From contig JAPLCH010000177.1 in assembly GCA_026392325.1 (NCBI GenBank), forward strand, positions 1 through 5,498: a stretch of DNA of 5,498 bases. Reading direction: 5' to 3'. The position numbers and the translations under genes were made by a program. Numbering within the stretch: the first letter of the stretch is position 1; each line of letters begins with the position of its first letter. The notes under the pieces are model-generated. The model saw only the letters and a list, made by a program, of their open reading frames with translations, ran no database searches and was not told the origin of the DNA. Of the stretch, positions 1 through 5,471 are shown one piece after another. This DNA is from Solirubrobacterales bacterium. Its GTDB lineage: Bacteria > Actinomycetota > Thermoleophilia > Solirubrobacterales > Solirubrobacteraceae.

Positions 1-914
1 TAGATACCAGATGACAAGTAGCGCCAGCCATCGTCACAGACGATGAATACAACATTGCCCTCGTCCATCTCGTCGGCGATGCGAACCGCAACACGTGCGA
101 TCGCGCCTGATGACACACCAGCAAAGAGACCCTCCTCGTCGAGCAGCTTGCGGGTCCAAAGGACCGCATCCCTGTTGCTGACGAAGATCTTCCGGTCCAG
201 AAGTGAAATATCAATGATTGGCGGGATGAATCCATCGTCCAGTGAGCGAAGGCCCTGGACTGGCTCTCCCTGCATCGGCTCTGCGGCGACGATCTTGCAA
301 TCGGGCATCTCTTCCTTGAGCCTGCGACCAACGCCCATCAGCGTTCCTCCCGTGCCCAAGCCAGCCACGAACGCTGAGATCTCATCAAGCTCCTCGAGTA
401 TCTCCGGCCCGGTGCCGTTGTAGTGCGCAAGGGGATTGGCTGGATTGCCGTACTGGTAGGGCATGTAGATCGATGGATCCTTCTCGGCAAGATCGAGAGC
501 CATCTCTACAGCTCCGTTGGACCCCTTGTTGCCCTCTGAGTAAATGATCTCGGCCCCATACATCTTCAACAACTGGGTTCTCTCAGCTGTGACGCTCTCT
601 GGCATGACCACGCGCAGGTTGTAGCCCTTGCGCCGGCAAATCATTGCCAAGGCAATTCCCGTGTTTCCGCTGGTTGGCTCAAGGATCGTCATTCCCGGAC
701 CGATCGCTCCCTTTTCCTCAGCGTCCTCAATCAATGCTCGGGCAACACGGTCCTTGATTGAACCGGTCGGGTTGCGATTCTCAAGCTTGGCCCAGATGCG
801 AACACCGGGCTTGGGAGACAGGCGTTTGAGCTCCACCAAAGGGGTTGCCCCAATGGATTGGACAATGTCACCGAAGCGGCCACCGCACGGGCGGTTGAGA
901 AGAGGGTCTTTCAT
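1..914 (-). CDS. cysM: CysM, O-phosphoserine-type (CysO-dependent) cysteine synthase, C-terminus cut by the window edge
   Basis: This is a PLP-dependent fold-type II cysteine synthase with 304 residues visible. The remaining C-terminus lies beyond position 1; about 20 residues are expected by comparison with M. tuberculosis CysM. Visible motifs are NPTGSIKDR (48-56) with the PLP lysine K54, the substrate loop TSGNTG (81-86), the phosphate-binding GTGGT (187-191), GVSSGA (266-271), and the DDGWRYLS end. WAKLENRNPTGSIKDR, YQYGNPANP and GEPVQGLRSLDDGF closely match what I recall of mycobacterial CysM rather than CysK. R223 aligns with the arginine (R220 in M. tuberculosis) linked to O-phosphoserine preference. 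The inferred reaction takes O-phosphoserine plus CysO thiocarboxylate to a CysO-cysteine adduct in the cytoplasm. The ATG at 914 is chosen because an in-frame TAG lies a short way upstream; the ribosome site is weak. It follows cysO by 58 nt and is probably in the same operon. Confidence 0.93.
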   Translation of the reverse strand, partial: MKDPLLNRPCGGRFGDIVQSIGATPLVELKRLSPKPGVRIWAKLENRNPTGSIKDRVARALIEDAEEKGAIGPGMTILEPTSGNTGIALAMICRRKGYNLRVVMPESVTAERTQLLKMYGAEIIYSEGNKGSNGAVEMALDLAEKDPSIYMPYQYGNPANPLAHYNGTGPEILEELDEISAFVAGLGTGGTLMGVGRRLKEEMPDCKIVAAEPMQGEPVQGLRSLDDGFIPPIIDISLLDRKIFVSNRDAVLWTRKLLDEEGLFAGVSSGAIARVAVRIADEMDEGNVVFIVCDDGWRYLSSGI

Positions 915-972
915 GACTCTGAACCTGGGGTAAGTCTAGCGCCACGAGCGCCCCGGCCCAAACTTTCGACTG

Positions 973-1248
973 TCAGCTGCCGCCGGCCATGGCTGGAAGG
1001 ATCACAACATGGTCTCCGTCACCAACGGATGTCTCAAGACCATCAAGCACACGAACATCCTCGTCGTTGAGATACACGTTGACATAACGGTTCAGCGCGC
1101 CGTCAGCACCAAAGATCTGGTCCTTGGTGGCGGGAAACGAAGTGACCAAGCTCTGGAGGACCTCTCCGATATTTGAGCCTGAGGCCTCAACTTCACGTTC
1201 GCCGCCGACACTCGGGCGAAGGACAGGTGGGATTCGTACGGAAGCCAT
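973..1248 (-). CDS. cysO: CysO-like ThiS/MoaD-family sulfur carrier protein ending in Gly-Gly-Ser
   Basis: This is a 91-residue ubiquitin-fold sulfur carrier. It resembles M. tuberculosis CysO along its length: an N-terminal strand with IPPVLRPSVGG (6-16), the core RYVNVYLNDEDVR, and the end DGDHVVILPAMAGG. Family members are adenylated at the C-terminal Gly-Gly by an E1-like enzyme, converted to a thiocarboxylate, and used as sulfide donor by CysM. The neighbours on both sides supply those two activities. The visible C-terminus is Gly-Gly-Ser before the TGA stop, one residue beyond the diglycine, so activation should need removal of the serine. The start is 9 nt after the stop of the E1-rhodanese gene, with a modest AGGG about 8 nt upstream, suggesting a shared transcript. 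A molybdopterin-synthase small subunit (MoaD) is the alternative, but the cysM neighbour and the PAMAGG ending favour CysO. Confidence 0.9.
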   Translation of the reverse strand: MASVRIPPVLRPSVGGEREVEASGSNIGEVLQSLVTSFPATKDQIFGADGALNRYVNVYLNDEDVRVLDGLETSVGDGDHVVILPAMAGGS

Positions 1249-1257
1249 CCCAGAACC

Positions 1258-2472
1258 CTAGTGACCGCCGGAGCAGAAGGCGTCGTAGTCAGGGAAAACA
1301 CCCATCTCGTCCTGCGTGATTGAGTCCGGATCGCGTGAGCAGATTGGGCATTCAGGGTCGCGCCCGATCTTCAGCTCAGTGAACGATGTTGCAAGTGCGT
1401 CATAAAGCAGAAGGCGCCCGATCAGAGGATCGCCCTTCTCCAGGATCAGCTTGACGACCTCAGTTGCCTGAAGCAGGCCCATGGTGCCCGGAAGCACTCC
1501 AAGGACGCCGTTGGCACCGCATGATGGAGCGAGCTCCGGCGGTGGTGGAACTGGGAAGAGGCAGCGATAGCAAGGGCCCTCATAAGGAGAGAAGACGGAC
1601 AGCTGCCCCTCAAAGCCAAGAATAGAAGCTGAGACCACGGGGATCTTGAGGCGCACGGAAGCGTCATTCAGCAGGTAACGGGTTGGAAAGTTGTCGAGAC
1701 CGTCAACGACAATGTCGTACTCGGGCAGGATGTCCATGATGTTCTCTGACCCAATCCGATATGGGTACTTGACAACCTTCACATCCGGGTTAAGCGCGTT
1801 GATGGCGACTTCTGCCGAGTCAACCTTCAGCTCCCCCAGTCGATCCTCCGTGTGGATGATCTGACGCTGAAGGTTGCTGCGGTCAACGGTGTCCCCATCA
1901 ATAATTCCCAGCGTCCCGACTCCGGCAGCGGCAAGATAGAGCGCAGTTGGAGAACCCAGTCCGCCAGCACCCAGCAGGAGCACCTTGGCATCAAGCAGTT
2001 TCTGCTGACCTTCGAGACCAACCTCATTGAGCAGGAGGTGTCGGCTGTAGCGATCTGCCTGTTCCGTCGTGAGTGTCTTCTTGACCTCAACTGGGAGTCC
2101 GGCGTCCTTCCAGAGGGTGATCCCGCCGGTCATCGAGGCGACATCCTGGTAGCCGAGGTCCTCAATCAGAGTCTTGGCTGCATAAAGCGAGCGAAGTCCG
2201 GCGGCGCAGTAGAGAACAACTGGAGTGGAACGGTCAGGCGCAACATTCTCAATCCGCATCTCAAGGTATGAGCGTGGGATGTGAACGGCACCGGGAACAT
2301 TGCCGGTGGCCCATTCTCCATCCTCGCGAACATCAACCACGACTGTGCCTTCCGGCAGACCCTCGTGAACTTCTCCGGGCCCGATCTCACGGATGCGTGA
2401 CTTCACATCAGCGGCAAATTCCGCAGCGGACTTCGCGCCAGAGGTACCTGTGTCTTGGACTGAGCCTTCCAT
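1258..2472 (-). CDS. moeZ: Rhodanese-E1 fusion: MoeZ/MoeB-type adenylyltransferase and sulfurtransferase, with the rhodanese domain first
   Basis: This 404-residue protein has two domains. Residues ~25-130 are a rhodanese domain with VDVRE (46-50), the active-site loop CAAGLRS starting at C89, and the closing TGGITLWKDAGLPV. Residues ~135-380 are a ThiF/MoeB-type E1: the RYSRHLLL entry, ATP loop GAGGLGSP (168-175), DGD (192-194), RSNLQRQ (198-204), VDGLDN (257-261 region), a possible E1 cysteine C318 in APSCGANGVLGVLPG, and a four-cysteine zinc site (C301, C304, C375, C378). The inferred role is to adenylate the C-terminus of the adjacent CysO and deliver sulfur for its thiocarboxylate; M. 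tuberculosis MoeZ does this for CysO. The domain order is the reverse of mycobacterial MoeZ, where rhodanese is C-terminal, though I recall N-terminal rhodanese in some other ThiF proteins. It is the first gene of the cassette. No Shine-Dalgarno is seen at the ATG, so the start is less certain than the family call. Confidence 0.92.
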   Translation of the reverse strand: MEGSVQDTGTSGAKSAAEFAADVKSRIREIGPGEVHEGLPEGTVVVDVREDGEWATGNVPGAVHIPRSYLEMRIENVAPDRSTPVVLYCAAGLRSLYAAKTLIEDLGYQDVASMTGGITLWKDAGLPVEVKKTLTTEQADRYSRHLLLNEVGLEGQQKLLDAKVLLLGAGGLGSPTALYLAAAGVGTLGIIDGDTVDRSNLQRQIIHTEDRLGELKVDSAEVAINALNPDVKVVKYPYRIGSENIMDILPEYDIVVDGLDNFPTRYLLNDASVRLKIPVVSASILGFEGQLSVFSPYEGPCYRCLFPVPPPPELAPSCGANGVLGVLPGTMGLLQATEVVKLILEKGDPLIGRLLLYDALATSFTELKIGRDPECPICSRDPDSITQDEMGVFPDYDAFCSGGH

Positions 2473-2487
2473 AGTTCAGACAGGATA
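2473..2487 (-). promoter_or_regulatory. Possible -10 element giving a leaderless transcript of the moeZ-cysO-cysM cassette
   Basis: On the minus strand TATCCT (2482-2487) ends 9 nt before the moeZ ATG. This would place the transcript start within about 1-3 nt of the start codon. No Shine-Dalgarno precedes that ATG, and leaderless mRNAs are common in actinobacteria. The box matches the -10 consensus at 4 of 6 positions and has no convincing -35 at normal spacing, so this is a weak call. Confidence 0.25.
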
Positions 2488-2514
2488 GCCGGGAAATACA
2501 AGTACGCTCCCCAA

Positions 2515-3002
2515 GTGGTCTCAAACCGCAACAAACTGGTTGCCCTGACGGGCCTGACGCTGCTCCTGATTGCAGTGGGGTTACTCGCGTTCTCCCGCCC
2601 TTCAGGTACAGACTCGCCTGACTCGGGCTACTCCGGTTCACTGATGCCTCCCAATGTTCCGCTCGCCGATTTTCACCTGCAAACTGAGACCGGCCGTCAA
2701 GTCTCACTTGCGAGCCTCAGGGGAAAGACATCGATAGTCACGTTCCTCTACACGAGCTGCAGGGACAGCAGATGACCGGCAGGATGCACTGGGCTCTTGG
2801 GTCTCCTGCCCAGGCCGTGACAGTCTGGAATGCATGGGGAGTGGCCGGACAGGCCACGAGTACAGACCACAGTGCCTATGTGTTCGTCCTTGACAGAGAC
2901 GGGCGGCGGTGCGTCTCATGGCCAGCAACACAGCTGACGCCAGAGGGACTTTCACACGACATCAAGCTGCTTGAGTCGCGTAACGGCGTCTGCCGCGCCT
3001 AA
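2515..3002 (+). pseudogene. SCO1/SenC/PrrC-family copper chaperone gene, broken by internal deletion and frameshift
   Basis: The first frame (GTG at 2515 to TGA at 2773-2775, 86 codons) has an N-terminal membrane anchor (residues ~8-26). It continues as the start of a thioredoxin-like SCO domain: LADFHLQTETGRQVSLASLRG, then TFLYTSC with C82. The domain continues in another frame from the ATG at 2772 (76 codons): MTGRMHW, a VWNAWGV segment, TDHSAY with the conserved metal-binding histidine, a DRDGRR strand and QLTPEGLSHDI. Family members carry CxxxCP followed by about 45 residues including an SVDP-type strand. Here the sequence jumps from CRDS straight to the TGRMH segment, losing the second cysteine and that core. 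Intact SCO proteins sit in the membrane and deliver copper to cytochrome c oxidase. The two frames overlap by ATGA, so coupled expression of two fragments is formally possible, but neither could form the metal site. The GTG lacks a Shine-Dalgarno; the divergent neighbour starts 42 bp away. Confidence 0.8.
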
Positions 3003-3050
3003 AGCCACCCGCTTCACAGACAGACACCTGCAATTCGCCTTAGAACGCCA

Positions 3051-3075
3051 AGCGCCACCCCGCTTGGGTGTCGCT
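3051..3075. terminator. Hairpin 1 of the convergent intergenic block
   Basis: Arms 3051-3060 and 3066-3075 pair over 10 positions with one C/T mismatch around a 5-nt CGCTT loop. It lies 48 bp after the end of the SCO remnant and is the last of three hairpins downstream of the minus-strand secreted-protein gene. No T-tract follows on either strand, so a termination role is inferred from position only. Its right arm shares 3 nt with hairpin 2, so the two could not form fully at the same time. Confidence 0.35.
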
Positions 3076-3112
3076 ACCGGTTGCCCTGAAGGAGGTCAGG
3101 GCAACCGGTAGC
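3073..3112. terminator. Hairpin 2: perfect 17-bp stem with AGGAGG loop between convergent genes
   Basis: Arms 3073-3089 and 3096-3112 are exact reverse complements over 17 bp, enclosing a 6-nt loop (AGGAGG on plus, CCTCCT on minus). It sits between the end of the plus-strand SCO remnant and the end of the minus-strand secreted-protein gene, so a bidirectional terminator is the simplest reading. Neither side has a run of T, so it is not a classical intrinsic terminator. It may act as a tail-less terminator or an mRNA 3'-end stabiliser. Confidence 0.55.
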
Positions 3113-3118
3113 CGTGCT

Positions 3119-3142
3119 GCTGGCGCCAGGGTCGGCGCCAGC
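3119..3142. terminator. Hairpin 3, nearest to the stop of the minus-strand secreted-protein gene
   Basis: Arms 3119-3127 and 3134-3142 form a perfect 9-bp GC-rich stem (GCTGGCGCC with its complement) around a 6-nt loop, 15 bp beyond the stop codon on the minus strand. It is the first of three stacked hairpins a polymerase leaving that gene would transcribe. No T-tract follows it. Confidence 0.4.
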
Positions 3143-3157
3143 CATCCATCCGCCCAG

Positions 3158-4144
3158 CTAGCAGGCAGTTACCGTCTTGTTCGTATTGCTCGCTGGACTT
3201 GGTGCTGCCGTCTCACCCTTGAGCTTCGAGTAGGTCACCTTGGTTGTGACCGTGAACTTGTGTGCTGGACAGGATGCCCCCACCTTGAGGTAATTGGCCT
3301 TGGTGGTCTTGAGGGCAAAGTCCGTGAGGACAATTCCTCCGGTCAGCTCGCCGAGACCAGCACCCGTCCCGTTCATTGCGGGAATGATCACAGTCAGGCG
3401 GTTCTTGCACTGATTCGCCGTTCCTCCGAATGCGAGCTGGGCGAGACTGTTGTCGTTGGCGAAGATGATGTTGCACCCGTTCAGCTTCTTCGCGTTCTTG
3501 GTGTCGTTGAAAGCAAAGCCCTTCCCGGTTGCATCCGCGCCGGACTGCTTGTTGTTGCAGGCAGCACTTGGCTTTGGAGCGCCCTTTGGTCCGTAGCACC
3601 ACCACTGGTTCTTGAGGATTCCGCCCTGGTAGGCGGTCACCTTGACCCAGACGTCGCCGACAGGCAAGCAACTTGGACCGCTTGCTCGCTCTGGGCCGGT
3701 CGCGTAGGTGCGCGAATACTGCGTCGCATCGTCAATGTTGCATGCGGTGGCAGCTCCGGTGATTTGCTCCCTTGCAGTCGCCACTCCTCCGTTCAGAAGC
3801 GCCCAACCAGTGCCGATCACAGACGAGGCACAGTTCGCCGCAAGGAATGCCGGTGTGGCGTACTCGCTCTGGTTGCAGACAGGACCCGCAGCTTTGTTGA
3901 TTGTGGAACCTGCCGGAAAATCCATTGACACAAAGCCAACGGGGTTCGTCTTCCCGGTGCCACGAGTTGATGCTGCGTCACGTGTGGACAGATACGCGTC
4001 AAGCTTCACGTAAGACTTGACTTTCGGCTTCGCCCCGGATGTCGGGACAATTTTCACATCCGACTGTTGCACCAGCGCCGCGGACGAAACCGCGGGAATG
4101 GCAAGCAACGCTAGCGCTGCAATGAGTGTGGTTACAACCTTCAT
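3158..4144 (-). CDS. Secreted cysteine-rich protein of unknown function, paralogue A
   Basis: This is a 328-residue exported protein. Residues 1-22 form a signal peptide: a lysine, a hydrophobic run (TTLIAALALLAIPAV), then SSA before the likely cleavage. The mature part has ten cysteines (90, 105, 135, 159, 183, 196, 224, 246, 292, 328), the last being the final residue. This suggests disulfides and an extracytoplasmic location. Conserved blocks shared with the neighbouring paralogue include YVKLDAYLSTRDAASTRG, FPAGSTINKAAGPVC, SVIGTGWALLN, DVWVKVTAYQG, QWWCYG, GCNIIFANDN, CKNRLTVIIPA and GGIVLTDFALK. No catalytic motif, anchor or sorting signal is visible. From memory, the layout resembles beta-rich secreted proteins frequent in Thermoleophilia; I do not know a function. 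The ATG at 4144 is preferred over an in-frame start at 4171 because a strong ribosome site precedes it and it puts the signal peptide at the N-terminus. Confidence 0.88.
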   Translation of the reverse strand: MKVVTTLIAALALLAIPAVSSAALVQQSDVKIVPTSGAKPKVKSYVKLDAYLSTRDAASTRGTGKTNPVGFVSMDFPAGSTINKAAGPVCNQSEYATPAFLAANCASSVIGTGWALLNGGVATAREQITGAATACNIDDATQYSRTYATGPERASGPSCLPVGDVWVKVTAYQGGILKNQWWCYGPKGAPKPSAACNNKQSGADATGKGFAFNDTKNAKKLNGCNIIFANDNSLAQLAFGGTANQCKNRLTVIIPAMNGTGAGLGELTGGIVLTDFALKTTKANYLKVGASCPAHKFTVTTKVTYSKLKGETAAPSPASNTNKTVTAC

Positions 4145-4157
4145 TAGTTCCCTCCCC
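4145..4157 (-). promoter_or_regulatory. Strong Shine-Dalgarno fixing the start of paralogue A
   Basis: On the minus strand GGGGAGGG (4150-4157) ends 5 nt before the ATG at 4144. The in-frame upstream start at 4171 would place this purine run inside the coding region and add nine polar residues before the signal peptide, so 4144 is the supported start. Confidence 0.8.
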
Positions 4158-4302
4158 TGGGACACCTGCACTCCGGTTCAGTGCAATTCTGGCCCGGAAG
4201 AAGAGCACCGTGGGCAAAGCTTCGGTAAGGGTTCGGATTTAGCTCGTGATCCCCGAAGTGCCCAAAGCCCAGTGTGACGCCCTAGGTCTAGCCGATAGAC
4301 GC

Positions 4303-4332
4303 AAAACGGCCCCGCCGGTAAGACGGGGCCGT
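4303..4332 (-). terminator. Intrinsic terminator after paralogue B
   Basis: On the minus strand a perfect 9-bp stem (ACGGCCCCG with CGGGGCCGT; arms 4324-4332 and 4306-4314) with a 9-nt loop is followed by TTTTG, the T run beginning with the last base of the stem. It lies 35 nt past the stop of paralogue B. It should separate B from the downstream paralogue A, implying that A has its own promoter within 4145-4302. A second, bulged hairpin (arms 4354-4360 and 4374-4380) spans the stop codon of B itself. Confidence 0.8.
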
Positions 4333-4367
4333 AATGAAAGCCAGAGCAGAGCTGTGTCGCTGTCAGC

Positions 4368-5378
4368 TCAGACGCGACACTTCTGTGAACTTGAGACAGT
4401 CTGTGATGCTGGGGCAGTCCCGGACTCCCCCTTGAGCATGGAGAAGACAACCTGGGTGCTCACCGTCCAAGTCTTGTTGCTTGGGCATTTACCAGCCTTC
4501 AGGTAGTTGGTCTTCGTGATCTTCAGTGCGAAGTCAGTCAGCACAATTCCGCCAGGGAGCTCGCCCAGGCAGGTAGAACATCCGTTGAGCGCCGGAATAA
4601 TCACGGTCAAACGGTTCTTGCACAGGTTGGTCACGCCACCGAACGAAAGTGGAGCCACACCATTGTCATTGGCAAAAATGATGTTGCAACCGTTGGCCTT
4701 CTTCGCATTGGTGAGATCGTTAAACGTTCCACCTGTAGGACCGCTGGCGAGCACCTTCCCGTTTGCATCTCCGCCTGACTGCTTGTTGTTGCAAGTAGCA
4801 CCAGCCTTCGGAGCGCCGGCATCGCCGTAGCACCACCACTGCGCCTTCAAGACAGCACCCTGGTAGGCAGTGACCTTGACCCAAATGTCACCCTGAGGCA
4901 AGCAGTTTGGACCACTGGACGTGAACCCTTCATAAGTAGCCATATAAGTCGACTTCTCAGCAGTGGCGCAGTAGCTGGCAGTACCAGTCAGCTGCAGCTG
5001 AGCAGACGTCGAACCATTATTGAGAATGGCCCAACCGGTACCAATCACCGAAGTCGCGCAAAGCGTCTTCAGCAACGAAGGAGCCGTGTACTCACTCTGT
5101 GCACAAACAGGACCAGCAGCCTTGTTGATCGTCCCTCCCGCGGGAAATGTCATAAAGACCTTGCCAACAGGGTTTGTCTTGTACGCCCCACGCGTTGACG
5201 CTGCATCGCGAGTCGACAGGTAAGAGTCCAACTTCACATACCCCTTGCCTTTCGGGTCACCGGTCCCACTCGTCGGGCTGGCCTTGACTATCGCCTGCTG
5301 TGACAGGGCCGCCGATGCCGCCGGCACAAAACCAACTGAGACGGCCAATGCAGTGGCTCCAATCAAAATTCTTCTCAT
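4368..5378 (-). CDS. Secreted cysteine-rich protein of unknown function, paralogue B
   Basis: This is a 336-residue exported protein, clearly homologous to the downstream paralogue A over its whole length; by eye more than half of aligned positions are identical. Residues 1-23 are a signal peptide (MRR, hydrophobic run, then ASA before the likely cleavage, leaving ALSQQ). There are twelve cysteines: 92, 107, 137, 159, 183, 196, 231, 253, 267, 270, 298, 334. Ten align with those of A; the extra two form CSTC at 267-270, where A has TGAG. B also has a short insertion around 210-218 (glycine-rich, LASGPTGGT). Relative to A, the start and end are the least conserved, while the central QWWCYG and GCNIIFANDN blocks are nearly invariant. 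No enzyme motif or cell-wall anchor is seen; a structural, binding or envelope role is only a guess. A GGAGGAGA ribosome site (5383-5390) supports the ATG at 5378. Confidence 0.88.
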   Translation of the reverse strand: MRRILIGATALAVSVGFVPAASAALSQQAIVKASPTSGTGDPKGKGYVKLDSYLSTRDAASTRGAYKTNPVGKVFMTFPAGGTINKAAGPVCAQSEYTAPSLLKTLCATSVIGTGWAILNNGSTSAQLQLTGTASYCATAEKSTYMATYEGFTSSGPNCLPQGDIWVKVTAYQGAVLKAQWWCYGDAGAPKAGATCNNKQSGGDANGKVLASGPTGGTFNDLTNAKKANGCNIIFANDNGVAPLSFGGVTNLCKNRLTVIIPALNGCSTCLGELPGGIVLTDFALKITKTNYLKAGKCPSNKTWTVSTQVVFSMLKGESGTAPASQTVSSSQKCRV

Positions 5379-5435
5379 GATCTCTCCTCCATGCTCCTGT
5401 CTGCCGCGCTTGAAACCCAGCAGGGATTTTGACTT

Positions 5436-5453
5436 CTGTGAATTATCTCACAG
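5436..5453. promoter_or_regulatory. CRP/GlxR-type operator overlapping the -10 box of paralogue B
   Basis: The sequence contains CTGTGA-ATTATC-TCACAG, a perfect 6+6 inverted repeat. It matches the TGTGA-N6-TCACA consensus of CRP-family regulators, and also the TGTGA-N2-TA-N2-TCACA form described for corynebacterial GlxR, since the spacer reads AT-TA-TC. The spacer is exactly the -10 hexamer of the minus-strand promoter, so a bound dimer should block RNA polymerase. Repression, probably cAMP-linked, is therefore the inferred effect. A further TGAGA half-site lies at 5459-5463, 22 bp (about two helical turns) from the TGTGA, within the promoter spacer. Confidence 0.65.
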
Positions 5454-5471
5454 CAAGGTGAGAAGTTTCAA
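5442..5471 (-). promoter_or_regulatory. Sigma70-type promoter of paralogue B
   Basis: On the minus strand a -35 TTGAAA (5466-5471; 5 of 6 to consensus) is followed by an 18-bp spacer and a -10 GATAAT (5442-5447; 5 of 6) with an extended-10 TGA just before it. Transcription would start near 5435, giving a leader of about 57 nt with the ribosome site at 5383-5390. It is the clearest promoter in the window and suggests strong potential expression. Confidence 0.7.

Noticed and set aside
43..423. Serine-rich 126-codon plus-strand open frame
   Set aside because: It is the antisense shadow of cysM, and the serine richness reflects the complement of GAG/GAT-rich codons.
915..972. GGCGCT direct repeat in the cysO-cysM gap as a regulatory element
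   Set aside because: It is two 6-mers three bases apart in GC-rich sequence with no terminator, promoter or leader structure around them.
1852..2271. 139-codon plus-strand open frame opposite the rhodanese-E1 gene
   Set aside because: It is antisense to a gene with clear domain motifs throughout, and its own translation has no family features.
3090..3113. AGGAGG in the loop of hairpin 2 as a ribosome site controlled by RNA structure
   Set aside because: No start codon lies at suitable spacing. The nearest GTG is about 20 nt downstream and opens only a short frame that stops within about 50 nt.
3068..3928. Long 286-codon plus-strand open frame opposite paralogue A
   Set aside because: It runs antisense through a well-supported secreted-protein gene, has no recognisable motif and begins inside hairpin 2. 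It is the kind of open frame expected opposite a GC-rich gene.
4236..4265. Possible promoter for paralogue A (TTGGGC, 18 bp, TAAATC on the minus strand)
   Set aside because: The -10 matches consensus at only three of six positions and the -35 is also poor, too weak to report as a feature, although a promoter is expected in this interval.
4273..4277. TGTGA half-site upstream of paralogue A as a second CRP-type operator
   Set aside because: No TCACA follows at six bases, and a lone 5-base half-site is expected by chance.
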